NCBI RefSeq assembly: GCF_004803795.1
Contig: NZ_CP012543.1
Coordinates: forward strand, 2,507,680 to 2,571,679
Reading direction: 5' to 3'
Source: Campylobacter rectus
GTDB lineage: Bacteria > Campylobacterota > Campylobacteria > Campylobacterales > Campylobacteraceae
Length of the DNA: 64,000 bases
Below, in pieces: positions 27,881 to 35,185 of the stretch (position 1 is its first letter; each line of letters starts with the position of its first letter). The notes under the pieces are model-generated. The model was not told the DNA's origin and ran no database searches. It saw only the letters and a program-made list of their open reading frames with translations. The position numbers were made by a program, and so were the translations under genes.

Positions 27881-28090
27881 ATTCTTAGCAAAAGAGCTAA
27901 AATTACTGCACGACAGAGTCGTCGTTGCTTTGCCGATTTAAAAACTAAAGCTCAGCGGTGTCTTTTCTGCTCCGCCTTTTTTTAATTGTAAAGCCGCTAA
28001 ATTCATACTTATAAGTTATTAAATTAATGTAATATTGTATGTTAATAACACATAGTATTACATTGTTATTAGTATAAGCTTAATTAAAAA
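27881..28090. repeat. Island repeat R1, copy 1 (diverged)
   Basis: Starts ATTCTTAGCAAAAGAGCTAA, continues through TCGTCGTTGCTTTGCCGATTTAA and ends at an AGTATAAGCTTAAT motif. The same block occurs five more times in 28-35 kb. It precedes a TATAAT box (28094-28099) and the next plus-strand membrane gene, so it may carry regulatory sequence for the partner genes. Confidence 0.7.
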
Positions 28091-28145
28091 TGATATAATG
28101 CTCTAAAAAAATATAAAACTAAATTTTTATGAAAAATGTATATTT

Positions 28146-28433
28146 ATGGATTTTTTAATGAGCTCAATTTTTAATAAGATTGGTTTTATACTAAATTTAT
28201 TAATTATATTTATGATTATATATAAGCTTAAGAGCAATCCTCAGTATTTTGATTATCTCTTGGTAGTCGCTTTATTTTGGTATTTATATGCTTTTATTTT
28301 CGACAGGGAATCTATTTTGAAACATTCGGCTAGAGATTGTATAGGGCTTGGGTTTGCGGTGTTATTATTATTTTTTCATATTGTATTCTTGCAGAAAATT
28401 CTGCAAGAATACATATTTAGCTTAGTATGGTAA
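28146..28433 (+). CDS. Small three-helix membrane protein, candidate immunity protein
   Basis: 95 residues, three predicted transmembrane helices (FILNLLIIFMIIYKL, FDYLLVVALFWYLYAFIF, LGFAVLLLFFHIVFL). TATAAT at 28094-28099 upstream; Shine-Dalgarno weak, and ATG at 28158 is an alternative start. Its 3' end overlaps the stop of a minus-strand effector remnant by 12 bases. Resembles immunity proteins of membrane-active bacteriocins in size and topology only; role is inference. Confidence 0.55.
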   Translation: MDFLMSSIFNKIGFILNLLIIFMIIYKLKSNPQYFDYLLVVALFWYLYAFIFDRESILKHSARDCIGLGFAVLLLFFHIVFLQKILQEYIFSLVW

Positions 28434-28520
28434 GTCGTCAATTATACCATAAAGTAAAAGACCTATTTGGCTTTTCCATCTTCGATCTAAAAACCCGCTT
28501 ATCGCACAAATTTTGCCGCA
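28422..28520 (-). pseudogene. Effector remnant 2 (last 32 codons)
   Basis: Minus-strand frame CGKICAISGFLDRRWKSQIG continuing to LLLYGIIDDLPY and a stop. The tail is nearly identical to the remnant at 31220-31318 and close to the effector at 33489. Upstream coding sequence is missing and replaced by R1 repeat DNA. Confidence 0.65.
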
Positions 28521-28550
28521 TTTTAACCTAAAAGCTATATAATAGCTCTA

Positions 28551-28740
28551 TAATTTCTTAGCAAAGGAGCTAAAATTACCGCACACAACCGAATCGTCGT
28601 TGCTTCGCTGATTTTAAGCCCGGATCTTTGACTAAGATAAAGCTTAGCAGCGTTTTTCCTACTCAGCCTTTTAATTGTAAAGCCGCTAAATTTATGCTTA
28701 TACCTTGTTACACTATTTGTTTAGTGTAAGCTTAATAGAT
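28551..28740. repeat. Island repeat R1, copy 2
   Basis: Near-identical to copy 4 (31351-31540). The two copies extend leftward into matching effector remnants and rightward into matching promoters (TTTTGATATAATACGGTCA) and gene starts, giving a duplicated block of about 365 bp (28422-28789 versus 31220-31585). Confidence 0.8.
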
Positions 28741-28786
28741 CGGTATGTTTTGATATAATACGGTCATTTTTACTTAAAGAAAAACA

Positions 28787-28872
28787 ATGAAAAAATAGTT
28801 TTAGCTATGATCATTGCGGGATTGCGTGTAAATAATGGAGATCTGTGCTATAATGATAGATAAAAATTTAAG
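28787..28872 (+). pseudogene. 5' fragment of a gene like the one at 31583, inactivated
   Basis: Begins ATGAAAAAATAGTTTTAGC, matching ATGAAAAAAACCGTTTTAGC at 31583 but with an early stop after three codons. Similarity continues for about 75 bases (AGCTATGATC, GTGC/GGAGAT.CTG segments) and is then lost. Promoter and leader upstream are intact copies, so this is a decayed partner gene. Confidence 0.6.
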
Positions 28873-29154
28873 TGAATTAAAATGACTGATTTGAAAAAGA
28901 CTATGATATGCCAATTAATCACTTTTTTCTTGGATCGTAATTATGAGTTCTATTATTTTCGAATTAAAATCTACTGACCACGATCCAGATGGAAGGCAGA
29001 TATTAGCGCTTGTTGCTTATAATTTTGATTATTAAGGTATAAATTGTTAAAATTACAAGATAGATTAAATACTTAAAATATAATAAATAGTTTAAGCAAT
29101 AAAAAATGCTCGATTTTCGAATGTTAAAAATTATCACAAAACAAGGAGTCAGTT
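28873..29154. other. Gap with decayed coding traces
   Basis: A 31-codon frame at 28882-28977 and an overlapping 30-codon frame ending DPDGRQILALVAYNFDY before 29040 look like pieces of one broken gene, but neither is recognisable. AAGGAG at 29142-29147 serves the next gene. Confidence 0.35.
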
Positions 29155-29670
29155 TTGAAAAATACAATTAAATCGCTTATGGTTTTATGTTTGTTATTGC
29201 CATTAAGTTTATTCGCAGATAATTGCAAAAAGCATTTTCCAGAATTATATGTAGACAAACAGGATATTATACAAAATAGAATGTTTTACTTTCACGAAGA
29301 ATGTAAAAACAAAAAAGATCAAGTAGCATGCGAATGTTTCGATAATACTTTCAGCGAGATAGAAAAAAAATGTAATGCCGGCGAAGCCAAAAGCTGCTAC
29401 AATCTTTATCTCGTTAATATTTCTAATGAAAATAAACTAGATTTTTTAAAATATGCAAAAAAAGCCTGCGATTCCGAGATTAATCCTGAAAATCTTGAAA
29501 GTGCCGTAGAGGCATGCGGAGCAGTTGCAACAGTATACTTGTTAAAATATAGATCAGAAATTGTTATAGAGCTAAAAAATAAATATAAAGATACTACTAT
29601 ACAATACCTAAATAAACTTTGTAAAATAACAAAAAAAGACTGTGACGAAATGAAAAAAAATCTTTTTTAG
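29155..29670 (+). CDS. Secreted Cys-rich protein, partner of effector A
   Basis: 171 residues, TTG start with AAGGAG seven bases upstream. Signal peptide ending near LLPLSLFAD. The mature part has about a dozen Cys in helical Sel1-like spacing (KKCNAGEAKSCYNLY, KKACDSEINPENLESAVEACG). Similar in type, though not closely in sequence, to the 165-residue gene at 31583. Convergent to effector A with a shared bidirectional terminator. A periplasmic protective role is inference. Confidence 0.6.
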   Translation: MKNTIKSLMVLCLLLPLSLFADNCKKHFPELYVDKQDIIQNRMFYFHEECKNKKDQVACECFDNTFSEIEKKCNAGEAKSCYNLYLVNISNENKLDFLKYAKKACDSEINPENLESAVEACGAVATVYLLKYRSEIVIELKNKYKDTTIQYLNKLCKITKKDCDEMKKNLF

Positions 29671-29691
29671 TGTGCTAAAATAGCACACTAA
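29669..29691. terminator. Bidirectional terminator between effector A and its partner
   Basis: AGTGTGCTA and TAGCACACT around an AAA loop, flanked by T-rich runs on both strands (TTTTTT before, AAACTTTGTTT after). Confidence 0.8.
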
Positions 29692-29698
29692 ACTTTGT

Positions 29699-30058
29699 TT
29701 ATTTAAATACTTCTATGCCAGCAACTGCACCTTGTATTCTTTGTATGTATTGATTTTTAAGGACAAAATAGCATCCTATAAATCCTTTTTTAGCCCCTTG
29801 TAGTTCTCCTTCAAATTCAGCTACTGCTTCTAAAATATCATGAGCGTCTAATATGAGACTAGCACTTGCAAATAATATGGGAAGTATGCTTGCTAAATAT
29901 TCAAAAGATCTACTTGTTATTTCTGAACATCTTGAGACTTTATCAATAAAGTCATGAAGTTCTTTTTCAACTTTCTCGTTTATTTTTTCAGGAGGTATGC
30001 TAATTCCCAATAAGTCTCTTATCATAGTTGAATATAATTCTTGTTTATCATTATTCAT
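29699..30058 (-). CDS. Effector-like small protein A (putative bacteriocin-like toxin)
   Basis: 119 residues, no signal peptide. The N-terminal half resembles genes B and C of this island (KQELYSTMIRDLLGI, then a DFID-x(4)-C motif); the second half is hydrophobic (FEYLASILPILFASASLIL) and contains GCYFVLKNQYIQ, shared with effector B (CYFVLKPKY). Second gene after a 40-residue lipoprotein (11-bp gap; AAGGAT ribosome site). Function as a membrane-active toxin is inference from cassette architecture. Confidence 0.5.
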   Translation of the reverse strand: MNNDKQELYSTMIRDLLGISIPPEKINEKVEKELHDFIDKVSRCSEITSRSFEYLASILPILFASASLILDAHDILEAVAEFEGELQGAKKGFIGCYFVLKNQYIQRIQGAVAGIEVFK

Positions 30059-30069
30059 TTTTTATCCTT

Positions 30070-30192
30070 TTATTTTTTATGATTTGTTTGGTTTATAGTG
30101 TTGGTATTGCTATGACCAACGCTAAATAAAGCGTTGCAACCCGCGAGGATTACCGAAAGCGCAACTAAAAATGCTATAATTGTTTTTTTCAT
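30070..30192 (-). CDS. 40-residue lipoprotein, cassette copy A
   Basis: Peptide MKKTIIAFLVALSVILAGC followed by a 21-residue Asn/Thr-rich tail ending NHKK. Clear lipobox LAGC at Cys19; AAAGGAG before the ATG. Nearly identical copies at 32488-32610 and 33997-34119, each directly upstream of an effector-like gene. In size and design it recalls bacteriocin release (lysis) lipoproteins, but I see no sequence identity to them. Confidence 0.75.
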   Translation of the reverse strand: MKKTIIAFLVALSVILAGCNALFSVGHSNTNTINQTNHKK

Positions 30193-30540
30193 CTAATAAC
30201 TCCTTTTGCTCGCTCCGCTTAGGTCTGCTTGCAGTTGCGAGCTCGCAAGCAAAAATCTTTTGCTTTCGCAAAAAACGCGTTGCTGATTTTGTTTATTTGT
30301 AATTCGGACAAAGGGGGTTCTTTCACTTAAACAATTTTTACGTAATTCGAAATTTAAGGGCATAATACGCCCCAGCCTGAAATCTCTTGTTTAAAAAACA
30401 TTGATAAATATCACGTTTTAAAAACGCCTGCAAAATGTTACTATTTTATTGATTTTTTGCTCTTTGTCCGCCGGTGGCGGCTATGAGCTGCTTGAATGTA
30501 TTAAGTAGCCTTAAATCCGAATTACAGGGAGAATTATAAC
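30193..30540 (-). promoter_or_regulatory. Long leader of lipoprotein/effector operon A with a 56-codon leader ORF
   Basis: TATAAT (30533-30538 on the minus strand) followed by about 330 bases of leader. Within it a leader ORF (30193-30363) starts MPLNFELRKNCLSERTPF and ends with TAG immediately followed by the lipoprotein ATG, an arrangement suited to translational coupling. The G tract found in copies B and C is only G5 with A3 here (about 30318-30325). Confidence 0.6.
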
Positions 30541-30694
30541 AGATAGCGGCTTAAAAATTTATATAAATTCACTTAGTTTTTCTTGAATTTTATATGGTAA
30601 AAATTGATAGCTATTATTATTTAAAACAACACTATTATTTAATATATATTAATATCTAATCCTGTTACTTTGCCTCTTACTTGGCTATTTTATA

Positions 30695-30840
30695 GTCGCC
30701 ATTGCTTTGCCGATTTAAGCCCGGATCTTTGACTAAGATAAAGATTAGCGGCGTTTTTCCTAATTTAGCTTTTTAATTGTAAAGCCACTAAATTTATGCT
30801 TATACCTTGTTACACTATTTGTTTAGTGTAGGCTTAATGG
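30695..30840. repeat. Island repeat R1, copy 3 (within the 30541-30909 gap)
   Basis: TTGCTTTGCCGATTTAAGCC through TTTAGTGTAGGCTTAATGG. Here no plus-strand gene follows; the rest of the gap (30541-30694 and 30841-30909) is AT-rich sequence shared with the upstream end of leader C and shows no gene. Confidence 0.7.
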
Positions 30841-30909
30841 ATCGTTGACGTCTTGCTATATTTAATTACCTGGGCGAGAATGCAGCTAAATTTGTAGGTA
30901 GTTTGTCAT

Positions 30910-31167
30910 TTAATAGTTGATATTAATAAACAAATAAATAGTAATAAACAAAAGCATTATAAAAACAATTGGTTTCTTATAAAGAGTCTCTAAAATATTT
31001 TCGACAAAATCTATATCTAGCATTAAACATGCACAGAAAAATATTAAAACAATAAAACCACGTATATCTATCATATTAATAATGCCATCTTTTCTAATCG
31101 GATTTAAATATAGTATTAAGGCACTAAAAAACATTATAAGCAGTAAAAAAGATAATATTTTCTTCAT
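30910..31167 (-). CDS. Small membrane protein, candidate immunity protein (minus-strand variant)
   Basis: 85 residues from MKKILSFLLLIMFFSALILYL, with three hydrophobic segments (also GFIVLIFFCACLMLDI and PIVFIMLLFITIYLF). The frame continues upstream to 31239 but that part overlaps an effector remnant and lacks a start signal, so I choose 31167. Unlike the other partners it lies on the same strand as, and downstream of, its effector remnant. Confidence 0.5.
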   Translation of the reverse strand: MKKILSFLLLIMFFSALILYLNPIRKDGIINMIDIRGFIVLIFFCACLMLDIDFVENILETLYKKPIVFIMLLFITIYLFININY

Positions 31168-31219
31168 ATATAAAACACATTTTCTTGCGCCGCGATCAAA
31201 TAAGTCGCAGCACACTAAA

Positions 31220-31318
31220 TTAATATGGTAATTCGTCAATTATACCATAAAGTAAAAGACCTATTTGGCTTTTCCATCTTCGATCTAAAAACCCGCTTAC
31301 CGCACAAATTTTGCCGCA
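31220..31318 (-). pseudogene. Effector remnant 3 (last 32 codons)
   Basis: CGKICAVSGFLDRRWKSQIG then LLLYGIIDELPY and a stop; two residues differ from remnant 2. Followed on the same strand by the small membrane gene at 30910. Confidence 0.65.
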
Positions 31319-31350
31319 TTTTAACCTAAAAGTTATATAATAGCTCTATA

Positions 31351-31540
31351 AATTCTTAGCAAAAGAGCTAAAATTACTGCGCGACAGAGTCGTCGTTGCT
31401 TTGCCGATTTAAGCCCGGTTTTTTGGCTAAGATAAAGCTTAGCGGCGTTTTTCCTACTCAGCCTTTTAATTGTAAAGCCGCTAAATTTATGCTTATACTT
31501 TGTTACACTATTTGTTTAGTGTAAGCTTAATGGATCGGTA
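31351..31540. repeat. Island repeat R1, copy 4
   Basis: Best match to copy 2. Followed by TATAAT (31550-31555) and AAAAGGAAAACA before the start of the 165-residue gene. Confidence 0.8.
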
Positions 31541-31582
31541 TGTTTTTGATATAATACGGTCATTTTTACCAAAAGGAAAACA

Positions 31583-32080
31583 ATGAAAAAAACCGTTTTA
31601 GCTATGATCGTTGCCGGGCTATGCTCTTTAAATTTGAGTGCCGGGGAGCTGGAGGATAATATTAAGAAATTTGAGAGAGACGATATTTTCAAATTTTGTT
31701 CCGGCAACAGTAGTCAAAAAAATAAAGATATGTGTTATGAAACTTTGGATTTTTTTGCTAAAAAATACTCTAAAGAGTGTGATGATAACATTGCACAGTC
31801 TTGCTTTGGAATGGGGGAAATTATAATTATGGCTAACGAAGATATAGATAGCAATTTTGATATAAACATAAAATTTGATGAAGAATATTTTAAATATTTT
31901 GAGAAAAGTTGCGAGCTTAACTATTGGCAAGGTTGCTTATTTTTAGGGCTTAGATACTCAAATTTAGCGCATGACGCCAAGGATAAAAAAATAAGATCCG
32001 AATTTAATAAAAAATCAAAATATTTTTTTGGTAAAGCCTGCAAGCTTGAAGGAGATGGTCTATCTTGTAGTAGAAAATAG
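31583..32080 (+). CDS. Secreted Cys-rich Sel1-like protein, partner of effector B
   Basis: 165 residues. Signal peptide MKKTVLAMIVAGLCSLNLSA. The mature part has about nine Cys in Sel1-like helical pairs (CDDNIAQSCFGMGEI, CELNYWQGCLFLGLRYSN, CKLEGDGLSC). Sel1 repeats in secreted proteins of this kind (HcpA-like in Helicobacter) are disulfide-linked. Convergent to effector B. Periplasmic partner/immunity role is inference. Confidence 0.6.
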   Translation: MKKTVLAMIVAGLCSLNLSAGELEDNIKKFERDDIFKFCSGNSSQKNKDMCYETLDFFAKKYSKECDDNIAQSCFGMGEIIIMANEDIDSNFDINIKFDEEYFKYFEKSCELNYWQGCLFLGLRYSNLAHDAKDKKIRSEFNKKSKYFFGKACKLEGDGLSCSRK

Positions 32081-32110
32081 CCTCTTTGCAAGATAGCAAA
32101 GAGGCTAAAA
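32078..32110. terminator. Bidirectional terminator between the partner gene and effector B
   Basis: TAGCCTCTTTGC (32078-32089) pairs with GCAAAGAGGCTA (32096-32107), loop AAGATA, followed by AAATTTT. Confidence 0.85.
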
Positions 32111-32112
32111 TT

Positions 32113-32475
32113 TTAATAAACTACGCCTGTTCCGCCACCCTTTTTAGCAAATAAACCACCAATTATACTGACATATTTTGGTTTTAAAACAAAGTAGCAA
32201 GGAGCCCATATATAACTATTTTTTATACCTTTTACTATTTCCTTAACAACAGTAAAAGCCAGCTTCCTTATGTCTGTCAAACTTTTAAATAGATTTGTAA
32301 CAATTCTAATTCTTTTGGTGCAATCTTGCGCTTCTTTAATAAAATTATCTACCTCTGTTATAATCTCTAAATCAAGATTATCTGCCGTTACATTTACGGC
32401 ATTTACTCCTAAAATTTGGGTAATAACTTCAATGTATGAATCTCTTTGATCTTGCGTTAAATTTATATCACTCAT
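32113..32475 (-). CDS. Effector-like small protein B (putative bacteriocin-like toxin)
   Basis: 120 residues. N-terminal LTQDQRDSYIEVITQILGV resembles effector C (LTQEEKQFYADVLNSIFFG) and, more weakly, A. A DNFIKEAQDCTKRI motif follows; the hydrophobic/basic C-terminal half has APCYFVLKPKYVSIIGGLF and a Gly-rich end. Downstream of lipoprotein copy B, convergent to the secreted Sel1-like gene. Function inferred from cassette structure only. Confidence 0.5.
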   Translation of the reverse strand: MSDINLTQDQRDSYIEVITQILGVNAVNVTADNLDLEIITEVDNFIKEAQDCTKRIRIVTNLFKSLTDIRKLAFTVVKEIVKGIKNSYIWAPCYFVLKPKYVSIIGGLFAKKGGGTGVVY

Positions 32476-32487
32476 TTTCTATCCTTT

Positions 32488-32610
32488 TTATTTCTTATTA
32501 TTTGTTTGGTTTATGGTGTTGGTATTGCTATGACCAACGCTAAATAAAGCGCTGCAACTCGCAAGGATTACCGAAAGCGCAACTAAAAATGCTATAATTG
32601 TTTTTTTCAT
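32488..32610 (-). CDS. 40-residue lipoprotein, cassette copy B
   Basis: MKKTIIAFLVALSVILASC with lipobox LASC, then SALFSVGHSNTNTINQTNNKK. AAAGGAG precedes the ATG. One of three near-identical copies. Confidence 0.75.
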   Translation of the reverse strand: MKKTIIAFLVALSVILASCSALFSVGHSNTNTINQTNNKK

Positions 32611-32880
32611 CTAACAACTCCTTTTGCTCGCTCCGCTTAGGTCTGTTTGCAGTTGCGAGCTTGCAAGCAAAAATCTTTTGCTTTCGCAAAAACGCGTTGC
32701 TGATTTTGTTTATTTGTAATTCGGACAAAAAAAAGGGGGGGGGTCTTTCACTCAAACAATTTTTACGTAATTCGAAATTTAAGGGCATAATACGCCCTAG
32801 CCTGAAATCTTTTGTTTAAAAAACATTGATAAATATCACGTTTTAAAAACACCTGTAAAATGTTACTATTTGTTGATTTG
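32611..32880 (-). promoter_or_regulatory. Leader of lipoprotein/effector operon B with an A8G9 tract and a leader ORF
   Basis: Same leader as copies A and C up to about 32880, where homology stops, so the TATAAT box seen in A and C is missing here. The tract is A8 (32727-32734) and G9 (32735-32743). The leader ORF starting at 32788 (MPLNFELRKNCLSERPPP) reads the tract as Pro/Phe codons and runs out of frame across the lipoprotein start, ending at 32540. Confidence 0.55.
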
Positions 32881-33218
32881 GGTCGGGTTGTCTTGAACAG
32901 TTGGCCGCTGATCCGGATCGGGCTGATTTTTCTTTTCACTCTTGGCCGTAAGGATCGGGGCACTATAAATCCCATCTGCAGGGTGCGATCTCACATTCAT
33001 CTAGTATTTTACCGTTTTTATAAAATTCGGCACACTTAAGTCGTCGTTGCTTTGCCGATTTAAGCCCGGGTCTTAGCTAAACTAAAGATTAGCGGCGTCC
33101 TTCCTGCTCATCTTTTTAATTATAGAACTGCTAAATTTTTATGCTTATACTATTTCTAGTATAAGTTTAATCAAAAATGATATACTTTTTAGATTAAAAG
33201 GCAAATTTTAGGAGAATT
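32881..33218. repeat. Unrelated sequence plus island repeat R1 copy 5
   Basis: Bases 32881-33035 are GC-richer DNA not found elsewhere in the window. From 33036 to 33172 a shortened R1 copy (TCGTCGTTGCTTTGCCGATT to AGTATAAGTTTAAT) leads into the promoter of the gene at 33219. Confidence 0.6.
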
Positions 33219-33488
33219 ATGTATTATAGGCTTATATCAATTGTTTCTCATATTGTTATTATTGGATTAATTATATATGGAATTAATTTTCAGGAAAGAA
33301 AGATATGTACCTCGGATGGTTTATATTATGTAATACCTGCATATGTATATATAATAATTAAAGATCCTGCCAATTTAATATCGAATGATAAATCTGCTTA
33401 TATTTTTGCCATTTGTGCATTCGTTTGCTTTATATTGTTTTTTGTTGGATGCAATACCGGTAATGGTTGGTATTACATCCAATATTAA
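33219..33488 (+). CDS. Small membrane protein, partner of effector C
   Basis: 89 residues: an N-terminal helix (LISIVSHIVIIGLIIYGI), a middle hydrophobic segment (YVIPAYVYIIIK) and a third helix (AYIFAICAFVCFILFFVG). Preceded by TAGGAG. Stop codon abuts the stop of the convergent effector C. Size and topology fit an immunity protein for a pore-forming toxin; this is inference. Confidence 0.55.
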   Translation: MYYRLISIVSHIVIIGLIIYGINFQERKICTSDGLYYVIPAYVYIIIKDPANLISNDKSAYIFAICAFVCFILFFVGCNTGNGWYYIQY

Positions 33489-33982
33489 TTAATATGGTAA
33501 ATCGTCAATCATACCATACAACAAAAGCCCCATATAGCTTTTCCACTTAACATTAACCGCGGATACGCAGCCGCTAAATATCTTATCTTTGAATATATAG
33601 TCAATGAACCGACCAAATGCCCAAGAGCTTACTCTTTTTATAATAAATCTTTTTACAAATGAGTAATTCTGATATTTTGTATTATCTTGCAAAACGGCAT
33701 CATAAATAGCTGAAAAAGCTGGCCCAAGAGCCAATTTTTTGAGTGCTTCTACGATAGCTTTTGAACAATTAACGATTTGTGCTATAAAAAGTCTGCTGCT
33801 CTAGCGACTTTTGGCGTCACTTGGCTTGCTTGAACATTACCTATGGTTCCAAAAAAGATAGAATTTAATACATCGGCATAAAACTGCTTTTCTTCTTGGG
33901 TTAGGTTATTGTAAACAGATAAAGGTCTTACAAAGCCGGATGAGCTATTGCCTCGTCCTGGTATTTCTGGAAATCTTGACAT
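33489..33982 (-). pseudogene. Effector-like gene C with a one-base frameshift at a T5 run
   Basis: Two frames join into one protein of about 165 residues if one base is added at the T run covering 33784-33788 (frame 1 ends KVARAADFL-stop; frame 2 reads on as DFFIAQIVNCSKAIVEALKK). The start MSRFPEIPGRGNSSSGF is Gly/Ser-rich, followed by the conserved LTQEEKQFYADVLNSIF region; the tail VKWKSYMGLLLYGMIDDLPY is the one preserved in the three remnants. May be a true pseudogene, a slippage-controlled gene or a sequencing error. Confidence 0.6.
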
Positions 33983-33996
33983 ATTTTTATCCTTTT

Positions 33997-34119
33997 TTAT
34001 TTTTTATGATTTGTTTGGTTTATAGTGTTGGTATTGCTATGACCAACGCTAAATAAAGCGCTGCAACCCGCAAGGATTACCGAAAGCGCAACTAAAAATG
34101 CTATAATTGTTTTTTTCAT
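33997..34119 (-). CDS. 40-residue lipoprotein, cassette copy C
   Basis: Same peptide design as copies A and B (lipobox LAGC), AAAGGAG upstream, 14 bp before effector C. Confidence 0.75.
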   Translation of the reverse strand: MKKTIIAFLVALSVILAGCSALFSVGHSNTNTINQTNHKK

Positions 34120-34472
34120 CTAACAACTCCTTTTGCTCGCTCCGCTTAGGTCTGTTTGCAGTTGCGAGCTTGCAAGCAAAAATCTTTTGCTTTCGCAAAA
34201 ACGCGTTGCTGATTTTGTTTATTTGTAATTCGGACAAAAAAAAGGGGGGGGGGTCTTTCACTCAAACAATTTTTACGTAATTTGAAATTTAAGGGCATAA
34301 TACGCCCTAGCCTGAAATCTCTTGTTTAAAAAACATTGATAAATATCATATTTTTTAAACACCTGTAAAATGTTACTATTTATTGATTTTTTGCTCTTTA
34401 CCCGCCGGTGGCGGCTATGAGCTGCTTGAATGTATTAAGTAGCCTTAAATCCGAATTACAGGGAGAATTATA
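34120..34472 (-). promoter_or_regulatory. Leader of lipoprotein/effector operon C with an A8G10 tract and a leader ORF
   Basis: TATAAT (34467-34472, minus strand) and a roughly 340-base leader as in copy A. Tract A8 (34236-34243) and G10 (34244-34253). With this tract length the leader ORF from 34298 (MPLNFKLRKNCLSERPPPLF) stops at 34146, 27 bases before the lipoprotein start. Upstream bases 34473-34680 continue to match 30541-30660 and contain no gene. Confidence 0.6.
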
Positions 34473-34680
34473 GCAGACGACGGCTTAAAAATTTATATAA
34501 ATCTGCTTAGTTTTTCTTGAATTTTATATGGTAAAAATTGATAGCTATTATTATTTAAAACAACACTATTATTTAATATATATTAATATCTAATCCTGCC
34601 GCCTTGCCCCTTCCCTATCCTTGGCTATTTTTTTGATTTGAGAGATTTGCCATTGATTTGCGCCAAAAGCCGCTTACCGC

Positions 34681-34749
34681 ACAAATTTTGCTGCATTTTA
34701 ACCTAAAAGTTATATAATGGCTCTATAATTTCTTAGCAAAGGAGCTAAA
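34681..34749. repeat. Island repeat R1, copy 6 (left end only), with promoter of the next gene
   Basis: Contains the effector-remnant fragment (minus strand CSKICAVSGF), then TATATAATGGCTCTATAATT and TTAGCAAAGGAGCTAAA. In the other R1 copies the same ribosome site is followed by ATT instead of ATG. Confidence 0.65.
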
Positions 34750-34968
34750 ATGGCGACAGATCGCGAGTTGGTTAATTTCTCCCAGGAGCACGAGCTAAAC
34801 ACGGTGCTGGCAAGACACGGCAAGGCTCAAAGCAAAGCAAATCGCGAGATGCTTTGCGAGCTTGGCAAAGCGTGCAAAGAAAAACTAGGCAAAAAAGTGC
34901 TAAGGCAAGATGAATTTGACGAGTTTTTAAAGCCTTTTTTAAATCGCTTGGAGAATAAAAAAGCATAA
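34750..34968 (+). CDS. 72-residue helical protein of unknown function
   Basis: Charged, helical protein (MATDRELVNFSQEHELNTVL; Lys/Glu-rich C-terminus), no signal peptide. Strong signals: AAAGGAG six bases before the ATG, TATAAT-like box upstream and a perfect terminator after the stop. GC content is higher than in the cassettes, so it is probably the chromosomal edge of the island. Its promoter region has been copied into every R1 repeat. Confidence 0.65.
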   Translation: MATDRELVNFSQEHELNTVLARHGKAQSKANREMLCELGKACKEKLGKKVLRQDEFDEFLKPFLNRLENKKA

Positions 34969-34969
34969 A

Positions 34970-34996
34970 TTTCGGGGGCTTTCCCCGAAATTTCTA
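34970..34996 (+). terminator. Rho-independent terminator at the right edge of the island
   Basis: AAATTTCGGGG and CCCCGAAATTT around GCTTT: an 11-bp perfect stem following the stop codon. Confidence 0.85.
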
Positions 34997-35185
34997 TCAA
35001 AATTAGCCGCTTTTCAAATATTTCTACTATTCTCTCGTTTTCAAATTTATTTCTTTACATTGAGACATTAAAGTATTGCCTTGAAATATAGTGCAAATTT
35101 ACCAAATGATAAAGAAATTATTACTAACGAGATTTTCTAATTTATATACTTGCCCTCCTGCCCGAACATTGTAGCGGGAGAGCTA

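Noticed and set aside
32598..32819. 73-codon plus-strand frame across the G tract of leader B
   Set aside because: Antisense to the leader; the other strand explains the three-copy conservation better.
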